Shown here in pieces: positions 35,429 through 56,624 of a DNA stretch of 64,000 bases (positions within the stretch are counted from its first letter, which is position 1; every line of letters begins with the position of its first letter). Source of the stretch: Paguma larvata. Taxonomy: Eukaryota > Chordata > Mammalia > Carnivora > Viverridae. The position numbers were made by a program, and so were the translations under genes. The stretch lies in assembly GCA_030068075.1 (NCBI GenBank), contig CM057835.1:71687895-71751894 (forward strand). The letters run 5' to 3'. A model generated the notes under the pieces. The model had not been told where the DNA came from, did no database searches, and saw nothing but the letters and a program-made list of their open reading frames with translations.

Positions 35429-35809
35429 GTAAGCCCACCAGGGTCATGAGGAGTGGTGTGGGAGTTTGCGATCAAGCACTGTGCCCCACCTACTCTCTGG
35501 CCTCGGTTTCCCTTCCTGACACCAATTTGGGTGAGAGCCAGGCCTCTGGGCTTGGATATAATTTTAGTGAGTCTTTGGGAAAAATGTGGGGTATGTGTGT
35601 GGGGGGGTGGGAAACGGAAGCCCAGTCCCCAGCAGGGTGTCTTCCGCAGGGCTGGTGATGTCTGCCTGCAGGGCCTGGGCTGGGTCTCTTTGCTGCCCTG
35701 GCCAGAGAGGAGGGATGGGGGTCAGCACTGTCCACCTCTTCCCATACTTCCTGGCAGTCTGAGTCTTACTGGGTGCCCCCTGTCCTTCTGGAAGCCCACT
35801 TAGGTCCTT

Positions 35810-35846
35810 GGGTAGATGGATGGATGGACGGACAGATGGATGAACA
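35810..35846 (+). repeat. Degenerate (GGAT)n microsatellite
   Basis: GATGGATGGATGGACGGACA followed by GATGGATGAAC, a short tetranucleotide array. Confidence 0.85.
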
Positions 35847-36559
35847 GGGGAGACTGGAGTACGGACCTTAGGAAGTCACGTCTGGATCACCACAGGGGCC
35901 TGAGGGGAGAAGGGAGGGCCCTGGGCGGGGGGGGGGGAGTGTCTCAGCTCACAGGTGCAAGCCCAGGGGAAATGACACAATGTCCCCAAGGTGCCCCGTG
36001 GGTAAGGACTAGGGGGCCTCCTTGGCAAGTGTGGCTGTGCCCATGCTGGGAAGAGAGTCACTGGTTTCTGCCCTGCCCCACCCACCCCCACCACATGTGA
36101 TGGGAAAGTTCTGTGTCTGGAAACAGACCCCACATGTTCCTGACCCAGCTCCCGAGGCCCCTCAGACTTCCCAGCGTAGCTGTCTCTACCGGGAATCCTT
36201 AACCCTGACCCAGCCTCCAGGCTGTGCTCCGGAGGCATAGACTGTCCCCTGGAGCAGTGGAAGGGGGAAGGGACTGGTTGGTACTTTGGAGACAGCCTTC
36301 TGTCACTTTTTGGAGGACTGAGGAGCAGGCGAAGCTGACAGGAGGGAGTGCAGGGAGGAGGCTCTGCAGAAGTCCAGCCTTAAAAGGGTGGTGCCTGGAT
36401 TCAGTCAACGTGGAGAAGAGAGGCTGGCTTGAATCCCACTGGGGACATAGGGTGGTGGTCTGCTGTGTGGCTGCCCACTGCACCTGGAAGGGGAAAGCTC
36501 TTCCATGCTGGCTTCTGGAGCTTTCCACTCCCAGGCTCAGTGTGAGTGAGACTCCATTC

Positions 36560-36785
36560 CTAGACCGTCTCTGGGACACCATGTCTGGCCCCAGAGCTCA
36601 GACCCTCTGAATAGAGACAAGGTGAACCAGAGGCATCCCAGCCTGGGGCTTGCTGGCAGACACCCACCCTTCGGAGCTAACAGAGATTGCCTCTGTCATC
36701 ATACCTCTCCTGCCTTGTGGGGGGTCACACCCCTTGCCCGCTGCCACCACCACAGGGCCCCAAAGGCTCACTGCTGTCCCTCCCT
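36560..36785 (+). repeat. Copy B of a diverged local duplication in the GGT1 leader region
   Basis: Second copy of the segment at 34660-34895, about 1.9 kb downstream in the same orientation. It carries TCTCTGGGACACCATGTCTG, GCCTGGGGCTTGCTGGCAGA and GGGGGTCACACCCCTTGCCC. Copies differ by many substitutions and small gaps, so the duplication is not recent. Confidence 0.75.
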
Positions 36786-36879
36786 ACATGGCCTGGAAAG
36801 GAGTCAACAGGTAAACAGTGAGCAGGAGGCTGGCCAGCTTCCTTCTGCCCCAGCCCGGCCTCCAGGGCATCACCCTACT

Positions 36880-37040
36880 AGCTGATGACAATTATAGCCC
36901 ACACTCACCTAGCCCTTCACGCTTTCCCATTCACTTCATCTCTACACCGTCCCCAGCCAGGATGCCTCTGTCATTCCCACTGGACAGGTAGTCAGTGACT
37001 TGCCCGAGGCCCCACATCAGATGAGGGGCAAGACTGAATG
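36880..37040. repeat. MIR-type fragment
   Basis: MIR-like pattern: CACTCACCTAGCCCTTCACG, then TCATTCCCACTGGACAGGTA and AGTGACTTGCCCGAGGCCCC. Borders approximate. Confidence 0.6.
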
Positions 37041-37630
37041 GGACGAGCTGGCTTGAGAGCCTGCCTGCCCCGTCTCCTTGGCCTGGCACACGTGGGCTTC
37101 ACCGCTTTGTCATATGACACTCACACCACCGAACCCGGACCTTGCTCTGTGCAAACCCCCTCTCGGCTGTGCCTGGAGATTTCACACGAGTGTGGGAAAG
37201 TCTGACGGCCTCCTCTTCGACTCCAGAGTTCATCTGGAGACAGAGGGACCTCACCGAGCTCCCTGGGGAGGACTGACTTAGCCTGTTTCAGGTATAATAT
37301 CTTGATTTTCAGGAGAGCGAGGAGGCTGTGTGGTCGGGGTGTCTCTCTGGAGCAGATTCTGTGGACACCGGCTCCTGCAGTCTGAGAAGGAGACTCCAGT
37401 TATTTCATTAGCCGTTTCAGCCAAGCCCTCCGGCTTTTGTGGCCATCTCCCCAGGCAAGGTATGGAACTTCCATCGCTGAGAAAGGTAGGCCCCTGCCCC
37501 ATGGCAGCTCTGCCGACGATTTTACGAGGAGACCGTGGGTGTTCTTTTTGAGGGTACAATGGAAGCTGAAACCCACAGTCTACGGCAGGCCACCCTGGGG
37601 GCCCATGGATGGTGCCTGGCTCTGGGCTGT

Positions 37631-37672
37631 GGGCGGGGGGGGGGTGGGGGTGGGTGGGTGGGTGGGCGGTGG
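37631..37672 (+). repeat. G-run tract with G-quadruplex potential
   Basis: Contains a run of about ten G, then GGGGG, and four further GGGT units before GGGCGG. More than four runs of three or more G with one-base loops lie within 40 bases, about 640 bases before the first GGT1 coding exon. Confidence 0.9.
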
Positions 37673-37944
37673 TCACAGAAGGAATCAGGCCACGCTTGTC
37701 CCTGGTGGAATTCTCTGCTTGGCATTGGCTCCCACTAAGGGATACATGGAATCTGGGGGCTCTCAGGGGAAGTTTCTGTTGGAGATGGGGTCTTTACTGA
37801 GATGGGGGCTTGAGGATAAGCAGGGAGATTTAGGAAGGGAGAGATGAGGCCGAGAGTTTCCGGCAGAGTGAATAGCCAGAGGCTGGACAGCCCTGGCGTT
37901 TTCTGAGGGACTGGAAGGAGACACAGAGACATATTTCTTTCTTT

Positions 37945-38163
37945 GTAACAATTTTGTTTTGATGTTTGTTTATTTTTGAGAGAGAGAGAGACAGGGTGTG
38001 AGCTGGGGAGGAGGAGAGAAGAAGGAGACGCAAAATCTGAAGCAGGCTTCAGGCTCTGAGCTGTTAGCACAGAGCTCCATGAGGGGCTGGAACTCACAAA
38101 CAGTGAGATCATGACCTGAGCTGAAGTTGGAAGCTTAACCAACTGAGCCACCCAGGTGCCCCC
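37945..38163 (-). mobile_element. Carnivore tRNA-Lys SINE next to GGT1 exon 1
   Basis: Reverse-strand copy from TTTTGTTTTGATGTTTGTTT to CAACTGAGCCACCCAGGTGC. It ends about 130 bases before the acceptor of the first GGT1 coding exon. Confidence 0.92.
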
Positions 38164-38309
38164 AGGGACATGTTTCTGAGGCTTGATTATCGGCTGTGCC
38201 CTGTGAGGTGAGGGTCAGGATGTGCCCAAGGCCAGGCCAGTGGCAATCCCCTGACCCTGTTAACCACCAACCCTCCCCCCAACCCCAAACAACAGGTGCC
38301 TGCAGAGCC

Positions 38310-48736
<10,427 letters not shown>

Positions 48737-48875
48737 GTGCTCAGGGCGGGCAAGGCTGACTGGCCACCTAAGGAGGAGACGCCCGCTGGGGCCAAAGGGG
48801 GACTTTGAGGGAATTTTCTTCCCCTGTGAGTGACAAAGCAGTGCAATAAATGGGGGCCGCAGCATCAGGCTCTGG
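48737..48875 (+). terminator. GGT1: GGT1 3' UTR and poly(A) signal
   Basis: The short 3' UTR after TGA 48734-48736 carries the canonical AATAAA at 48845-48850. Cleavage is expected 10-25 bases later. Confidence 0.88.
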
Positions 48876-51800
48876 ACAGCCTTGCCAGCCAGGCTCCCGT
48901 ATCCCTGGACCTCAACATCCTGTGTGTGCGAAATGGAGCTGTCAGGTGGGGAAGGCTGAAGAGGTGGGATTCAGAGGTCTTTACCCCTCAGGTGCTGGAG
49001 CTAGCCTCAGAATTTTCATGAGAGCCCAGTGGGAGGGTGGGTGAGGGGCAGGGGAGACCCATACCAAGCACGATCCTTCGATACCCTGAGCCCTGGAACC
49101 AAGTCGTGGCTTCTCTGGCCCAGACAGTGGCACTTCTTAGCATCAACCACCAGGGGGTGTCACAGCCCTGGAGTTTACTTGGCCAGAGTGCAGCCGGCAG
49201 ATATATGTCAACCCTGCTACCTCTTCAGCCTGGTGGGTGCCCCCCGCTCACACTGTGGAGGACACATGGAAGTGAACCTGAGGTCTAAAGAGTGGGATTG
49301 GCCAAGAGGCTGGAGCAAAACTTCTTAGTCAGAGCCAGGTTCCGGGGGGATTTTCCAAGCACGAACCTAGAATAGAATGAAAAGTAAGCTGTGATCAGCT
49401 CCAGAAAGAGGCCCAGTTCTCAGGGAACAGTGAACTGGAAAAGGTCCCCAGATCCCGAGGGTCAGAGTTGGACCGGCGGGCAGCCAGAGAATGCAGCCCA
49501 GAAGCGGGGCCTGGAGGGGAACAGTGGGACACAGCACCCTGCCCCCTCCACCACAGGCCAGCCCATCCTGCCCTCCCTCGGGGTCTGCTAACTTGTCCCC
49601 TACACTCGGTTGTGACGCCTGATGTGAAGAGCCGTGAAAGGCTGGGGGGTGGGCAAGGGAGGGGGTGTCACGAGCTGATGGCCAGATGTCCCCCTGACTA
49701 GTGAGCATGAACAGGGACCCCTGAGACCAGGGGCACAGAGGCCAGGGGAGGCCAGGTCTGGGGCTCTCCTTCACAAGGCAGGAAAACCTGATGTTTCCAA
49801 AGTGCCCACAAGGAAATGGGGTTCATGTCTGCAGTCTGGGCTCTGAGCCCTAGAGGGTAGTACTGCTGGGCTCCCCCCCGGGGACAAGATGGAGGCTGGG
49901 CTGCTGGGGCATGCAAGCCTCCTCAGCCTTCATTTTGGTGCCAGAGGAAAGGCTGTAATCCTGTTTGCAGAAGAGAAGACTGAGGCCTGAGGGGCTGGTC
50001 TTGTTCCTGGTGGAGGTGAAGCCCCTGGGGCTCCCACCTGTGAGCAGAGCACGCCCAGTTCCCCAGACCCCACGGGGCTCAGCTGAGGGCTCCCTCAGGT
50101 GCGGAGGGACTTGGTTTCCTCTCTCCTTCCTCCCCATCATCTCCTACCCCTCCCCTCCGGACAAGGATCTTCAGGACCCTTCTCAGCTGAGCCTCCTCAG
50201 CCACGCCTCTAGCCAGGCCTAGCTCGATGCTCGTTCCTTTCCTGGGCCGTTGCTCCTGCAGCCCTTGCACCCTGGCCTCGGCCTGACCAGGATGGCTGGG
50301 GAGAGGAGGGGGGACGTCCCACTCCCGATGCCTCAGATCTACTGTCTCTGCTGCCCCTGCCTCCTAGCGGGTGGGCTGGCCCCAGCCCAGGAATGCACTT
50401 TGTTTCCTGGTTGAGCAATGTCACTGTGCTGTGGGGGATAGTGGGGGCAGGAAAAGGCGCCCACAGCCCTCCCCACCCCACAAGGCAGTTGTGGGAACGG
50501 GCCTACTAGGGAGCCTGTCCAGACTGACCAGAAGCTTGAGACAGGGCCCGGCAGGCTGTGTGGCTTTGTGGGCATGGTTTCTCTGCTGTACCAGGAGGTG
50601 CAGGGAGGCCTGGGGAGGGCTAGTGCTCAGCTGGGAAGGAAGACAGAGAAAATACGGGGAGCCACGGGGGCTTTGTGAGTGGGAGTCCAGCCTGCGGACC
50701 CTACGGCCTGTGCCCCTGTTGAGCCTGGTCAAGAGGGGACTCAATGGGTCCACCCCCCACCCCCGCGGCCTCCCTCTTGGGCACCCTGAGGTCTGGGCAG
50801 GGGAGGGCCTCGGCCATCGTCCCCAGGAGAGGAATTGCTGCCAGCACGGACCGACACAGGGAAGCAGACACGTTGCCAGGGAAGAGCAGAGAGGCAGCTG
50901 GGAGGGCAGCCTCACTCTCCAGAGGCTCATGGTGGCATTTCTAGGACAGCAGGCCCCAGGGGTGGTGGGTGCCAAGGGCTGGATGCAGGCCCTGTCTGCA
51001 TTCCTCACACAGATGTCTTGTAGTCCTGGGTGTTTGATGCAGATCGGGAAGCTGAGCCCCTTCCTAGTCACCCCTGTTCCCTGGCTAGGCTGCGGCTGAG
51101 CTGGGACTTGAAGCCAGGTCCTGAGTGACATCGCCTTAGGTCTCCCCTCCCTCTGTCCCCGGCCCTCTTCAGCCCTACCTCTGTGCCCCAAACATCCCCA
51201 CTGTCCTCTGGCTCTGAGGATACTAAGGCAAGTTGTTGCTGGGCAGAGCCACACCAAGAAGGCAGGAGTCGGGACGTCACTCTGGCCCCCTCACCTCTCT
51301 GAGCCTGATCCAGGGGAGGGGACTGGGCAGGCCCGAGCCCTGCTGTGCTGGCTTTGCTGGGAACTGGAGAATGGCCATGAGGGCTCTGGGCATCATGCAC
51401 CCTAACTCTCTTGCGGGCAGTAGGCACCAGGTCTTCAAGCACGCGGGGTGGGTAGCCCTGGGCAGGAGGGGTGTTTGTATCATCGAGGCTTGCAGGCTGT
51501 GGGAATGAGGGAGTTAACGGCGGTTGCTTGCTCCTCTCTGGAAGGAAAACTCCCCACAAACGCCCTGGTCCCTGGCCTCCTGCCAGGGCCAAGAACAGGG
51601 ACTGAAAACTGGAAGTTCAGGCGTTTGGCCAGCTCTCCCTCTCAGAGCAAGCGCTAGAGTCGGGCAGTAGCCCTGCCGACAGCAGCTGTCCGTTCATACA
51701 CCCACCTGTCCTCTGGGTGCCTCCGTTTGTCTGTAAACCTGTCTGTCCACCCGTCTGTAATCTGGTCTCTGTTTAACCTTCTCTTACTATCCTTCGCCCA

Positions 51801-51940
51801 GCTATCTGGACTGTCAATTCATTTGTTTGTCTGTCTCTGATCTATCCAATCACCTGTGAGTCTATCCGCCCATCTTGTTCATTCATCCACCCATTTGTCT
51901 GTCTGCCTACCTTCTCTCTCCACCCCGGGGCCTCAGAGCC
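48876..51940. other. GGT1-GGT5 intergenic spacer and GGT5 promoter region
   Basis: GC-rich, free of recognisable SINEs and L1. Overlapping frames of up to 278 codons on both strands at 50.4-51.3 kb are compositional, with no domain or conserved motif. The last 250 bases (51690-51925) are a degenerate tetranucleotide tract of TCTG, TCCA and CATC-like units that leads into the GGT5 start. The GGT5 promoter must lie here unless further leader exons exist. No TATA box stands out. Confidence 0.6.
51690..51925 (+). repeat. Degenerate pyrimidine-rich tetranucleotide tract before GGT5
   Basis: Runs of CTGTCTGT, CCACCCGT, TCTGTCTCTGATCTATCC and CATTCATCCACCCATTTG form a decayed tetranucleotide array on the forward strand. 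It ends about 20 bases before the GGT5 start codon. Confidence 0.75.
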
Positions 51941-52113
51941 ATGGCCCAGGGCCGCAGGGCCACGGTCAGCATGGTCCTGCTGGGGCTGGGGCTGGCTCTA
52001 GCCATCATCGTGCCCGCCGTGGTCCTCTCTCGCTACCATGCCCGCTGCGGGCCCCAGGCCTTTGCCCACGCTGCGGTCGCTGCTGACTCCAAGGTCTGCT
52101 CGGACATTGGACG
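51941..52113 (+). CDS. GGT5: GGT5 first coding exon (gamma-glutamyltransferase 5 / leukotriene C4 hydrolase), partial gene
   Basis: GGT5 is the paralogue of GGT1 that converts leukotriene C4 to D4 and acts on glutathione less efficiently. The exon encodes 57 residues plus two bases of an Arg codon: MAQGRRATVSMVLLGLGLAL, a hydrophobic signal-anchor segment (about residues 8-30), then CGPQAFAHAAVAADSKVCSD and IG-R. This matches human GGT5 closely as recalled (HAAVAADSKVCSDIGR). The donor GTGAGT follows at 52114. The split Arg codon (phase 2) after Ile-Gly is exactly where GGT1 exon 1 ends, which supports homology. The ATG is chosen by alignment to GGT5; the open frame extends upstream to 51875 without another Met. 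No exon 2 is found in the remaining 11.9 kb, so the rest of the gene is outside the window. Confidence 0.92.
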
Positions 52114-54629
52114 GTGAGTAAGAGGTGGGTGGGAGCCGGGTGACTCTCGGTGGCTGGCTCCTCCTGGAGACTTTGTGACCCGTGGCGAGAGTGTGGAGAA
52201 GGTGCATGTGTGTGTTCACTGGTGGTGGGGGCCACATGCGTTTGGAGTCCAGCAAGGAGGCAGCCCCAGGACCCCTTGCATAGAGCAGGAGGCAAGTGTT
52301 TGCATGGGACAGAAGGGGGTTTGGGGATATTGACAGAGGTGATGTGTGAGTCTACTCTAGCTCCAGGGCTCGGGAAGCCCTGAGAGGGCACTCCCACAGT
52401 GTCACTGGTCTGGCCCGGGCTGACTCAGGTGACCGGTGCTGGCCCTTCGGAGAAGCCACAACAGTTGTCTAAGGCTGGGGTTTTCTTCCAGAAGTATAGG
52501 TAAGTCCTGGTTTACCAGGGTGCACTCGGTGCTTCCCAGGGCCGGCCTCTCACCCTGGCCCAGGACCTGGAAACCTGCCCTTGCCAGCACCATGTCCCCC
52601 ACAGCCTCCCCTCCTGATGTCAGGGCCTGGGCCCGGCCAATGACTGTTTGATGTTTGGGGCTGGGGCAAGGTGGGTGGTGGAGAGGAGGCCGGCATTTTC
52701 TAATTCTTTTCCAGGAAGCCTAGCCCATGGGAGGCTTCCACTGCCCGCCAGGGCAGAACATAGCAGGACTCCTCTCCTGGCCACTGGCCCCCAGCCTGGG
52801 GCTGCTAGAAGACTGAGCCGTCATTCCCTCCCTGCTGGCTGGGTCTGCTTCCTGGAATATCTGCCTGATGGATCATTGTCAGGATCAGAAATGCTTTGTA
52901 AACTGAGGGGACAGTCCCAGCACAGGGGGAGCATGGCCGAGTCCTGGCCCAGGCCCCTGCGGGGCAGGTTGTGTTCCGGGCTGTCTTTGTTCTGGCCTCA
53001 CCTTTCCTACATGCTTTATCCTTCTGTTGCACGAATTCGCCTTTTCCTTCCTTCCTTTCTCCTTTTGTCTGTCTGTCTGTGCATCTGTTCATCTGTCTCT
53101 GGTCCCCTGGGCTCTTCTGAGGACTTTCTGTCTCCTCCCTCAGGGCTCTTGCTATGATGACAGTGGCTGAGGGTGACAGCTCAGCACAAGTGGGGGACAG
53201 GCTCTTTGGTCTCCTGAGGGGCCTTCCAGGTGATTGGAGGGGAGTGAGCCTCCCCTGCCCCCTGCTCTGGAGAACACGCAGAGGTGTCGTGCCCACTGGA
53301 ACCATAGCTGTAGATGCAAACAGGGGCAGGGGCTTTAGGCCCCAGAGACCACCGTTGGGGACATGGTCCCCAGGAGTGGGAGCTGCTGTCGTATTTCTTT
53401 GAGGGGATTTGGGCCCACTGTGTCTCCCTTAGGCTTTGTCTGGCGGTTCTCTGTGGCACGTCCTGTTGTGCATGTGTGAGGGTCCGTGAGGGTTGGGGTC
53501 TCCGATCTTGAGCCCAAGATGTTCCCTGCGAGGCTCCTCCGTGAGGAGGCGGATGTGGTTTCTCCCCGGTGTTTTGTGTGCTTGTCAAACAGCACTCTCA
53601 ACTTCCTGTTCTTGTTTTAAGAAGCCGGTAGTGGGAGGGAGCCTGGAGCTGGCCCCAGCTGCTGTGGAACAAGGGTCCAGGGACCCCGGCTGGGCTGGGG
53701 GCCTCCTGGCCAAGATTCCCCTTTGACGGCTCCTGGCCATGCTGCTGCAGGCTCTGAAGGGAGCCGCTTGCCTGAGCCCCACCCTCCTTCCTCCCTCCTG
53801 TCCCCAGCTTCCCCACAGCCATCTCCTCTCAGCAGCAGGGCCTCCCAGACCTGATTTCCTCCTAGCCTACCGCACCAGGTTTGTTCCCTTGGGGCTGTGA
53901 CTTCTGCAGCCAGGGCCCCTGGGGGAGGATTCTTAAAGTTGGCGTGGGCAAGGACCCAGCACCATGAGTAATGGGTAGACACACGGCGACAGGGAGGTTC
54001 CTTTCTCCCTGGTCTGTCCTCTTCCAGCCTTAAGGCCCAGTGTGTTAGGCTTGTATGCCAACTGGGTGTTCTGAGGCTCTGAGTAAGTGCTTGTCTTCTA
54101 GGGAGACCGCAAGAGCTTCAGGGCAGTGTTGGCTTTTCGCCTTTGTGACATGTATCTGCCACTCAGAAATACCTGCCCTCCCACAGGATCCTCGGCGGGA
54201 AGATTCACTGCTTCTCCCAGAATCCAGTGCGATTCATTGCTGCACCTGGTTTATAAAGAAACGAGGCCTGCACAGAAGGGAGCTGCCTGGTGTTACAGAA
54301 TGAGCAAGCCTCTGCAGGAGTGGAAACTGTCCTGGGCTGCTGGCGGGGTGGGGTCTTCTCAGAGTCTTCCATCCCCCGCCCTGGATCCCAATGCCTGCTT
54401 AGCTCCTAGCCAGCCTGTGAAGGCCAGAGCTTTACTGATGAAGGGAATGGTTGTAGAAGAGGATGGTGGGGTCCAGAGCACTCACCTTTTAGGGCACCGG
54501 AGTCTGGGCTAGCACTGGGCTGCGGGGGAGGGGACAGGGATGGGCCCCAAGAGCTGGGTCTTATCAGTGGCTCCGACCTATCCAGGGATCTGTGGGTTGC
54601 CCTTCTCGGCGCAGGGGATAGCCGGGATT

Positions 54630-54770
54630 CTGGCAAGCTGTTGCAGCCTTTGAGCCTCAGTTTCCCCATCTGTGAAATGGGACTCACGCTGGCACATCCC
54701 CCTCATGGGGGGGCACGAAGCTCGCCTGGCCCGTAGGAGATGCTCTCTTGATGGCAGCAGTCTGACCACT
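54630..54770. repeat. MIR-type fragment
   Basis: Contains TTTGAGCCTCAGTTTCCCCA and TCTGTGAAATGGGACTCACG, the typical conserved MIR stretch. Confidence 0.65.
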
Positions 54771-54985
54771 AACTGTTACAGTTGCTTGGACTGGATGTGG
54801 GTCGGCATCTCAGGGCGAAGGGTAGGGCCCAGGGTCCGAGCAGGGGACCGTACTGTGGAGTCAGCTCATAACTCCTTCCCCTTCCAGCCCCTGTGGCTCT
54901 CCGGACTCCTGGCCAGCTCAGCAGGAGATTACTGCTTTTCCTTCCCTCGGGTCTGTGGCTATGGAAAGAACACGTAACCTGGGCA

Positions 54986-55036
54986 GTGTGCACCTGCACG
55001 TGTGAGTGTGCACCTGCACGCGTGAGTGTGCACATC
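54986..55036 (+). repeat. Tandem repeat, 20-base unit
   Basis: GTGTGCACCTGCACGTGTGA is followed by the same unit with one change (CGCGTGA) and the start of a third unit (GTGTGCAC). Each unit has an imperfect dyad around GTGCACCTGCAC. Confidence 0.9.
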
Positions 55037-55162
55037 TCAGGGGATGAGACAGCAGTGATGGTGACCGCACCTCTTAGCTCCTCGGGGGCAGACATGTTCA
55101 AAACGCATGATCGTTCTGCACTCTAGCTCTCTACTGGTGAGGACTGCTCCCACTCAAGGCTC

Positions 55163-55273
55163 GGGGAGCCCGGCCGACTCAATTGGTAGAGCATGGGAAT
55201 CTCGTTCTCAGAGTTATGAGTTGGAGCCCCATGTTGGGTGTAGAATTTACTAAAAAAAAAAAAAAAAAAAAAA
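55163..55273 (+). mobile_element. Short-type carnivore tRNA-Lys SINE
   Basis: Forward short form: GGGGAGCCCGGCCGACTCAA, GAGCCCCATGTTGGGTGTAG and a long pure A tail (about 21 bases) at 55253-55273. Confidence 0.85.
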
Positions 55274-55380
55274 TGAGCCAGGTGCAGGGAGGTTGAGTAA
55301 TGTGTCCAGTATCATGTAGCTGGTGAGTGGGAACTCAAGCCCAGGTGGCCCGAGCCCCGGCCATTATGCCTGTGGACATG
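55274..55380. repeat. MIR-type fragment
   Basis: MIR-like: CAGGGAGGTTGAGTAATGTG, TGTAGCTGGTGAGTGGGAAC, TCAAGCCCAGGTGGCCCGAG. It was split or bounded by the short SINE before it. Confidence 0.65.
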
Positions 55381-55785
55381 GATATGTACAGACTACAAGT
55401 CGGAGGGCCTGTGTGTGCAAGAATGCTTCTCTTTCCAAAAGGTCCTCCATCAAATAGGAATGCAGCATCTACTATCTGCCAGTCATTGTTCTGAGGTCAC
55501 GGTGGTAAACCCAGATGTTCAAAGTCCTTGCCTTTGCGGTGGGTGAGACAATCACCAAATCCATGCCTAATGCTGATGGTTGGAAGTGATTATTGGTCAT
55601 CTGAACATCCTTTTTTATGGAATTTCTGTTAAAATCTTTTGCCCATTTTCCTATCAGGTTGTTTTTCAAATGCATTTTCTGTGTTATCAAGACAATCAAT
55701 TTTTCTGTATTTTAAGATGTGCAATGAATGTTAAACCACCCCATTTGTTCATGATTTTAGTAGTATTTTTATTTGATTTGCTAAC

Positions 55786-55880
55786 TTTTTTTTTTAGAAG
55801 TTTAAAGCCCCACCTAATGGGGGGCTTGAACTTACGACCCAGAGATTAGGAGTGGCATACTCTACCAACTGAGCCAGCCC
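55786..55880 (-). mobile_element. Short-type carnivore SINE with target-site duplication
   Basis: Reverse short form flanked by TGATTTGCTAAC at 55774-55785 and 55881-55892, its target-site duplication, inside L1. Confidence 0.88.
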
Positions 55881-56071
55881 TGATTTGCTAACATTTTGTT
55901 TAGGATTTTTGTCTTTATGTTCATGAGAGATGCTGGTCTATACTTTTCCTTTCTTACAGTGTCCTTGTCAGGTTTTGGTATCAAAGTTCTGGTGGCTCCC
56001 ATAAAAAGAGCTGAGAAGAGTTCTCTTTTTCCATGAGCTGGGAGACAAGGTTATGTTGTTATTTGCTTTTT

Positions 56072-56275
56072 TTAGTACTTTTTTTAAGGTTTATTTATTT
56101 TTGAGAGGGAGAGAGAGGATGAGCGGGGGAGGGCAGAGAGAGAGGGAGACACAGAGTCTGAAGCAGGCTCCAGGCTCCAAGCTGTCAGCACAGAGTCCTA
56201 CATGGGGCTCTCAAACTCACAGACTTTGAGATCATGACTTGAGACAAAGTCAGACGCTTAAGCGACTGAGCACCC
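56072..56275 (-). mobile_element. Carnivore tRNA-Lys SINE
   Basis: Reverse copy: TTTAAGGTTTATTTATTTTTGAG-type tail complement, CTGAAGCAGGCTCCAGGCTC core, and head ending AGCGACTGAGCACCCC. Confidence 0.9.
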
Positions 56276-56324
56276 CTGTTTGTTTGTTTTTTTTAAGATT
56301 GATGTTATTTTCTCTCTTTCTCTT

Positions 56325-56525
56325 TTTTAAAGTTTCTTTATTTTTAGAGAGAGAGAGGGTGAGAACGAGAACCAATGGAGGAGGGGCAGAGAGAGGGAAA
56401 CAGGATCTGAAGTGAGCTCTGTGCTGATAGCAGAGAGCCCAGTGCAGGGCTAGAACTCATGAAACCCGAGATCATGAGCTGAGCCAAAGTCAGATTCTCA
56501 GCTGACTGAGCCACCCAAGCACCCA
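56325..56525 (-). mobile_element. Carnivore tRNA-Lys SINE
   Basis: Reverse copy only about 50 bases after the previous one, head GACTGAGCCACCCAAGCACC. The two are separate insertions into L1. Confidence 0.9.
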
Positions 56526-56624
56526 AGTTATTTTCTCTTTAAACGCTTGGAAAAATGTACTGGTTAAGGCTTTTGAGCTGGATTTATTTGTGTATGTGTG
56601 TAAAGGTTTTAAACAATGGATTCT

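Larger units (their letters stand above)
31911..38295 (+). other. GGT1: GGT1 leader introns
   Basis: Region between the distal probable leader exon and the first coding exon. It holds a GT/GC microsatellite (33.1 kb), a second probable leader exon (35.2-35.4 kb), an internally duplicated segment (34.66-34.90 and 36.56-36.79 kb), an MIR piece (36.9-37.0 kb), a G-run tract (37.63 kb) and one reverse SINE (37.9-38.2 kb). No coding exon is supported. Confidence 0.55.

Noticed and set aside
50371..51257. Overlapping 242- and 278-codon frames between GGT1 and GGT5
   Set aside because: Stop-poor GC-rich DNA. Both strands are open over the same interval, with no domains, no repeats of a motif and no splice support.
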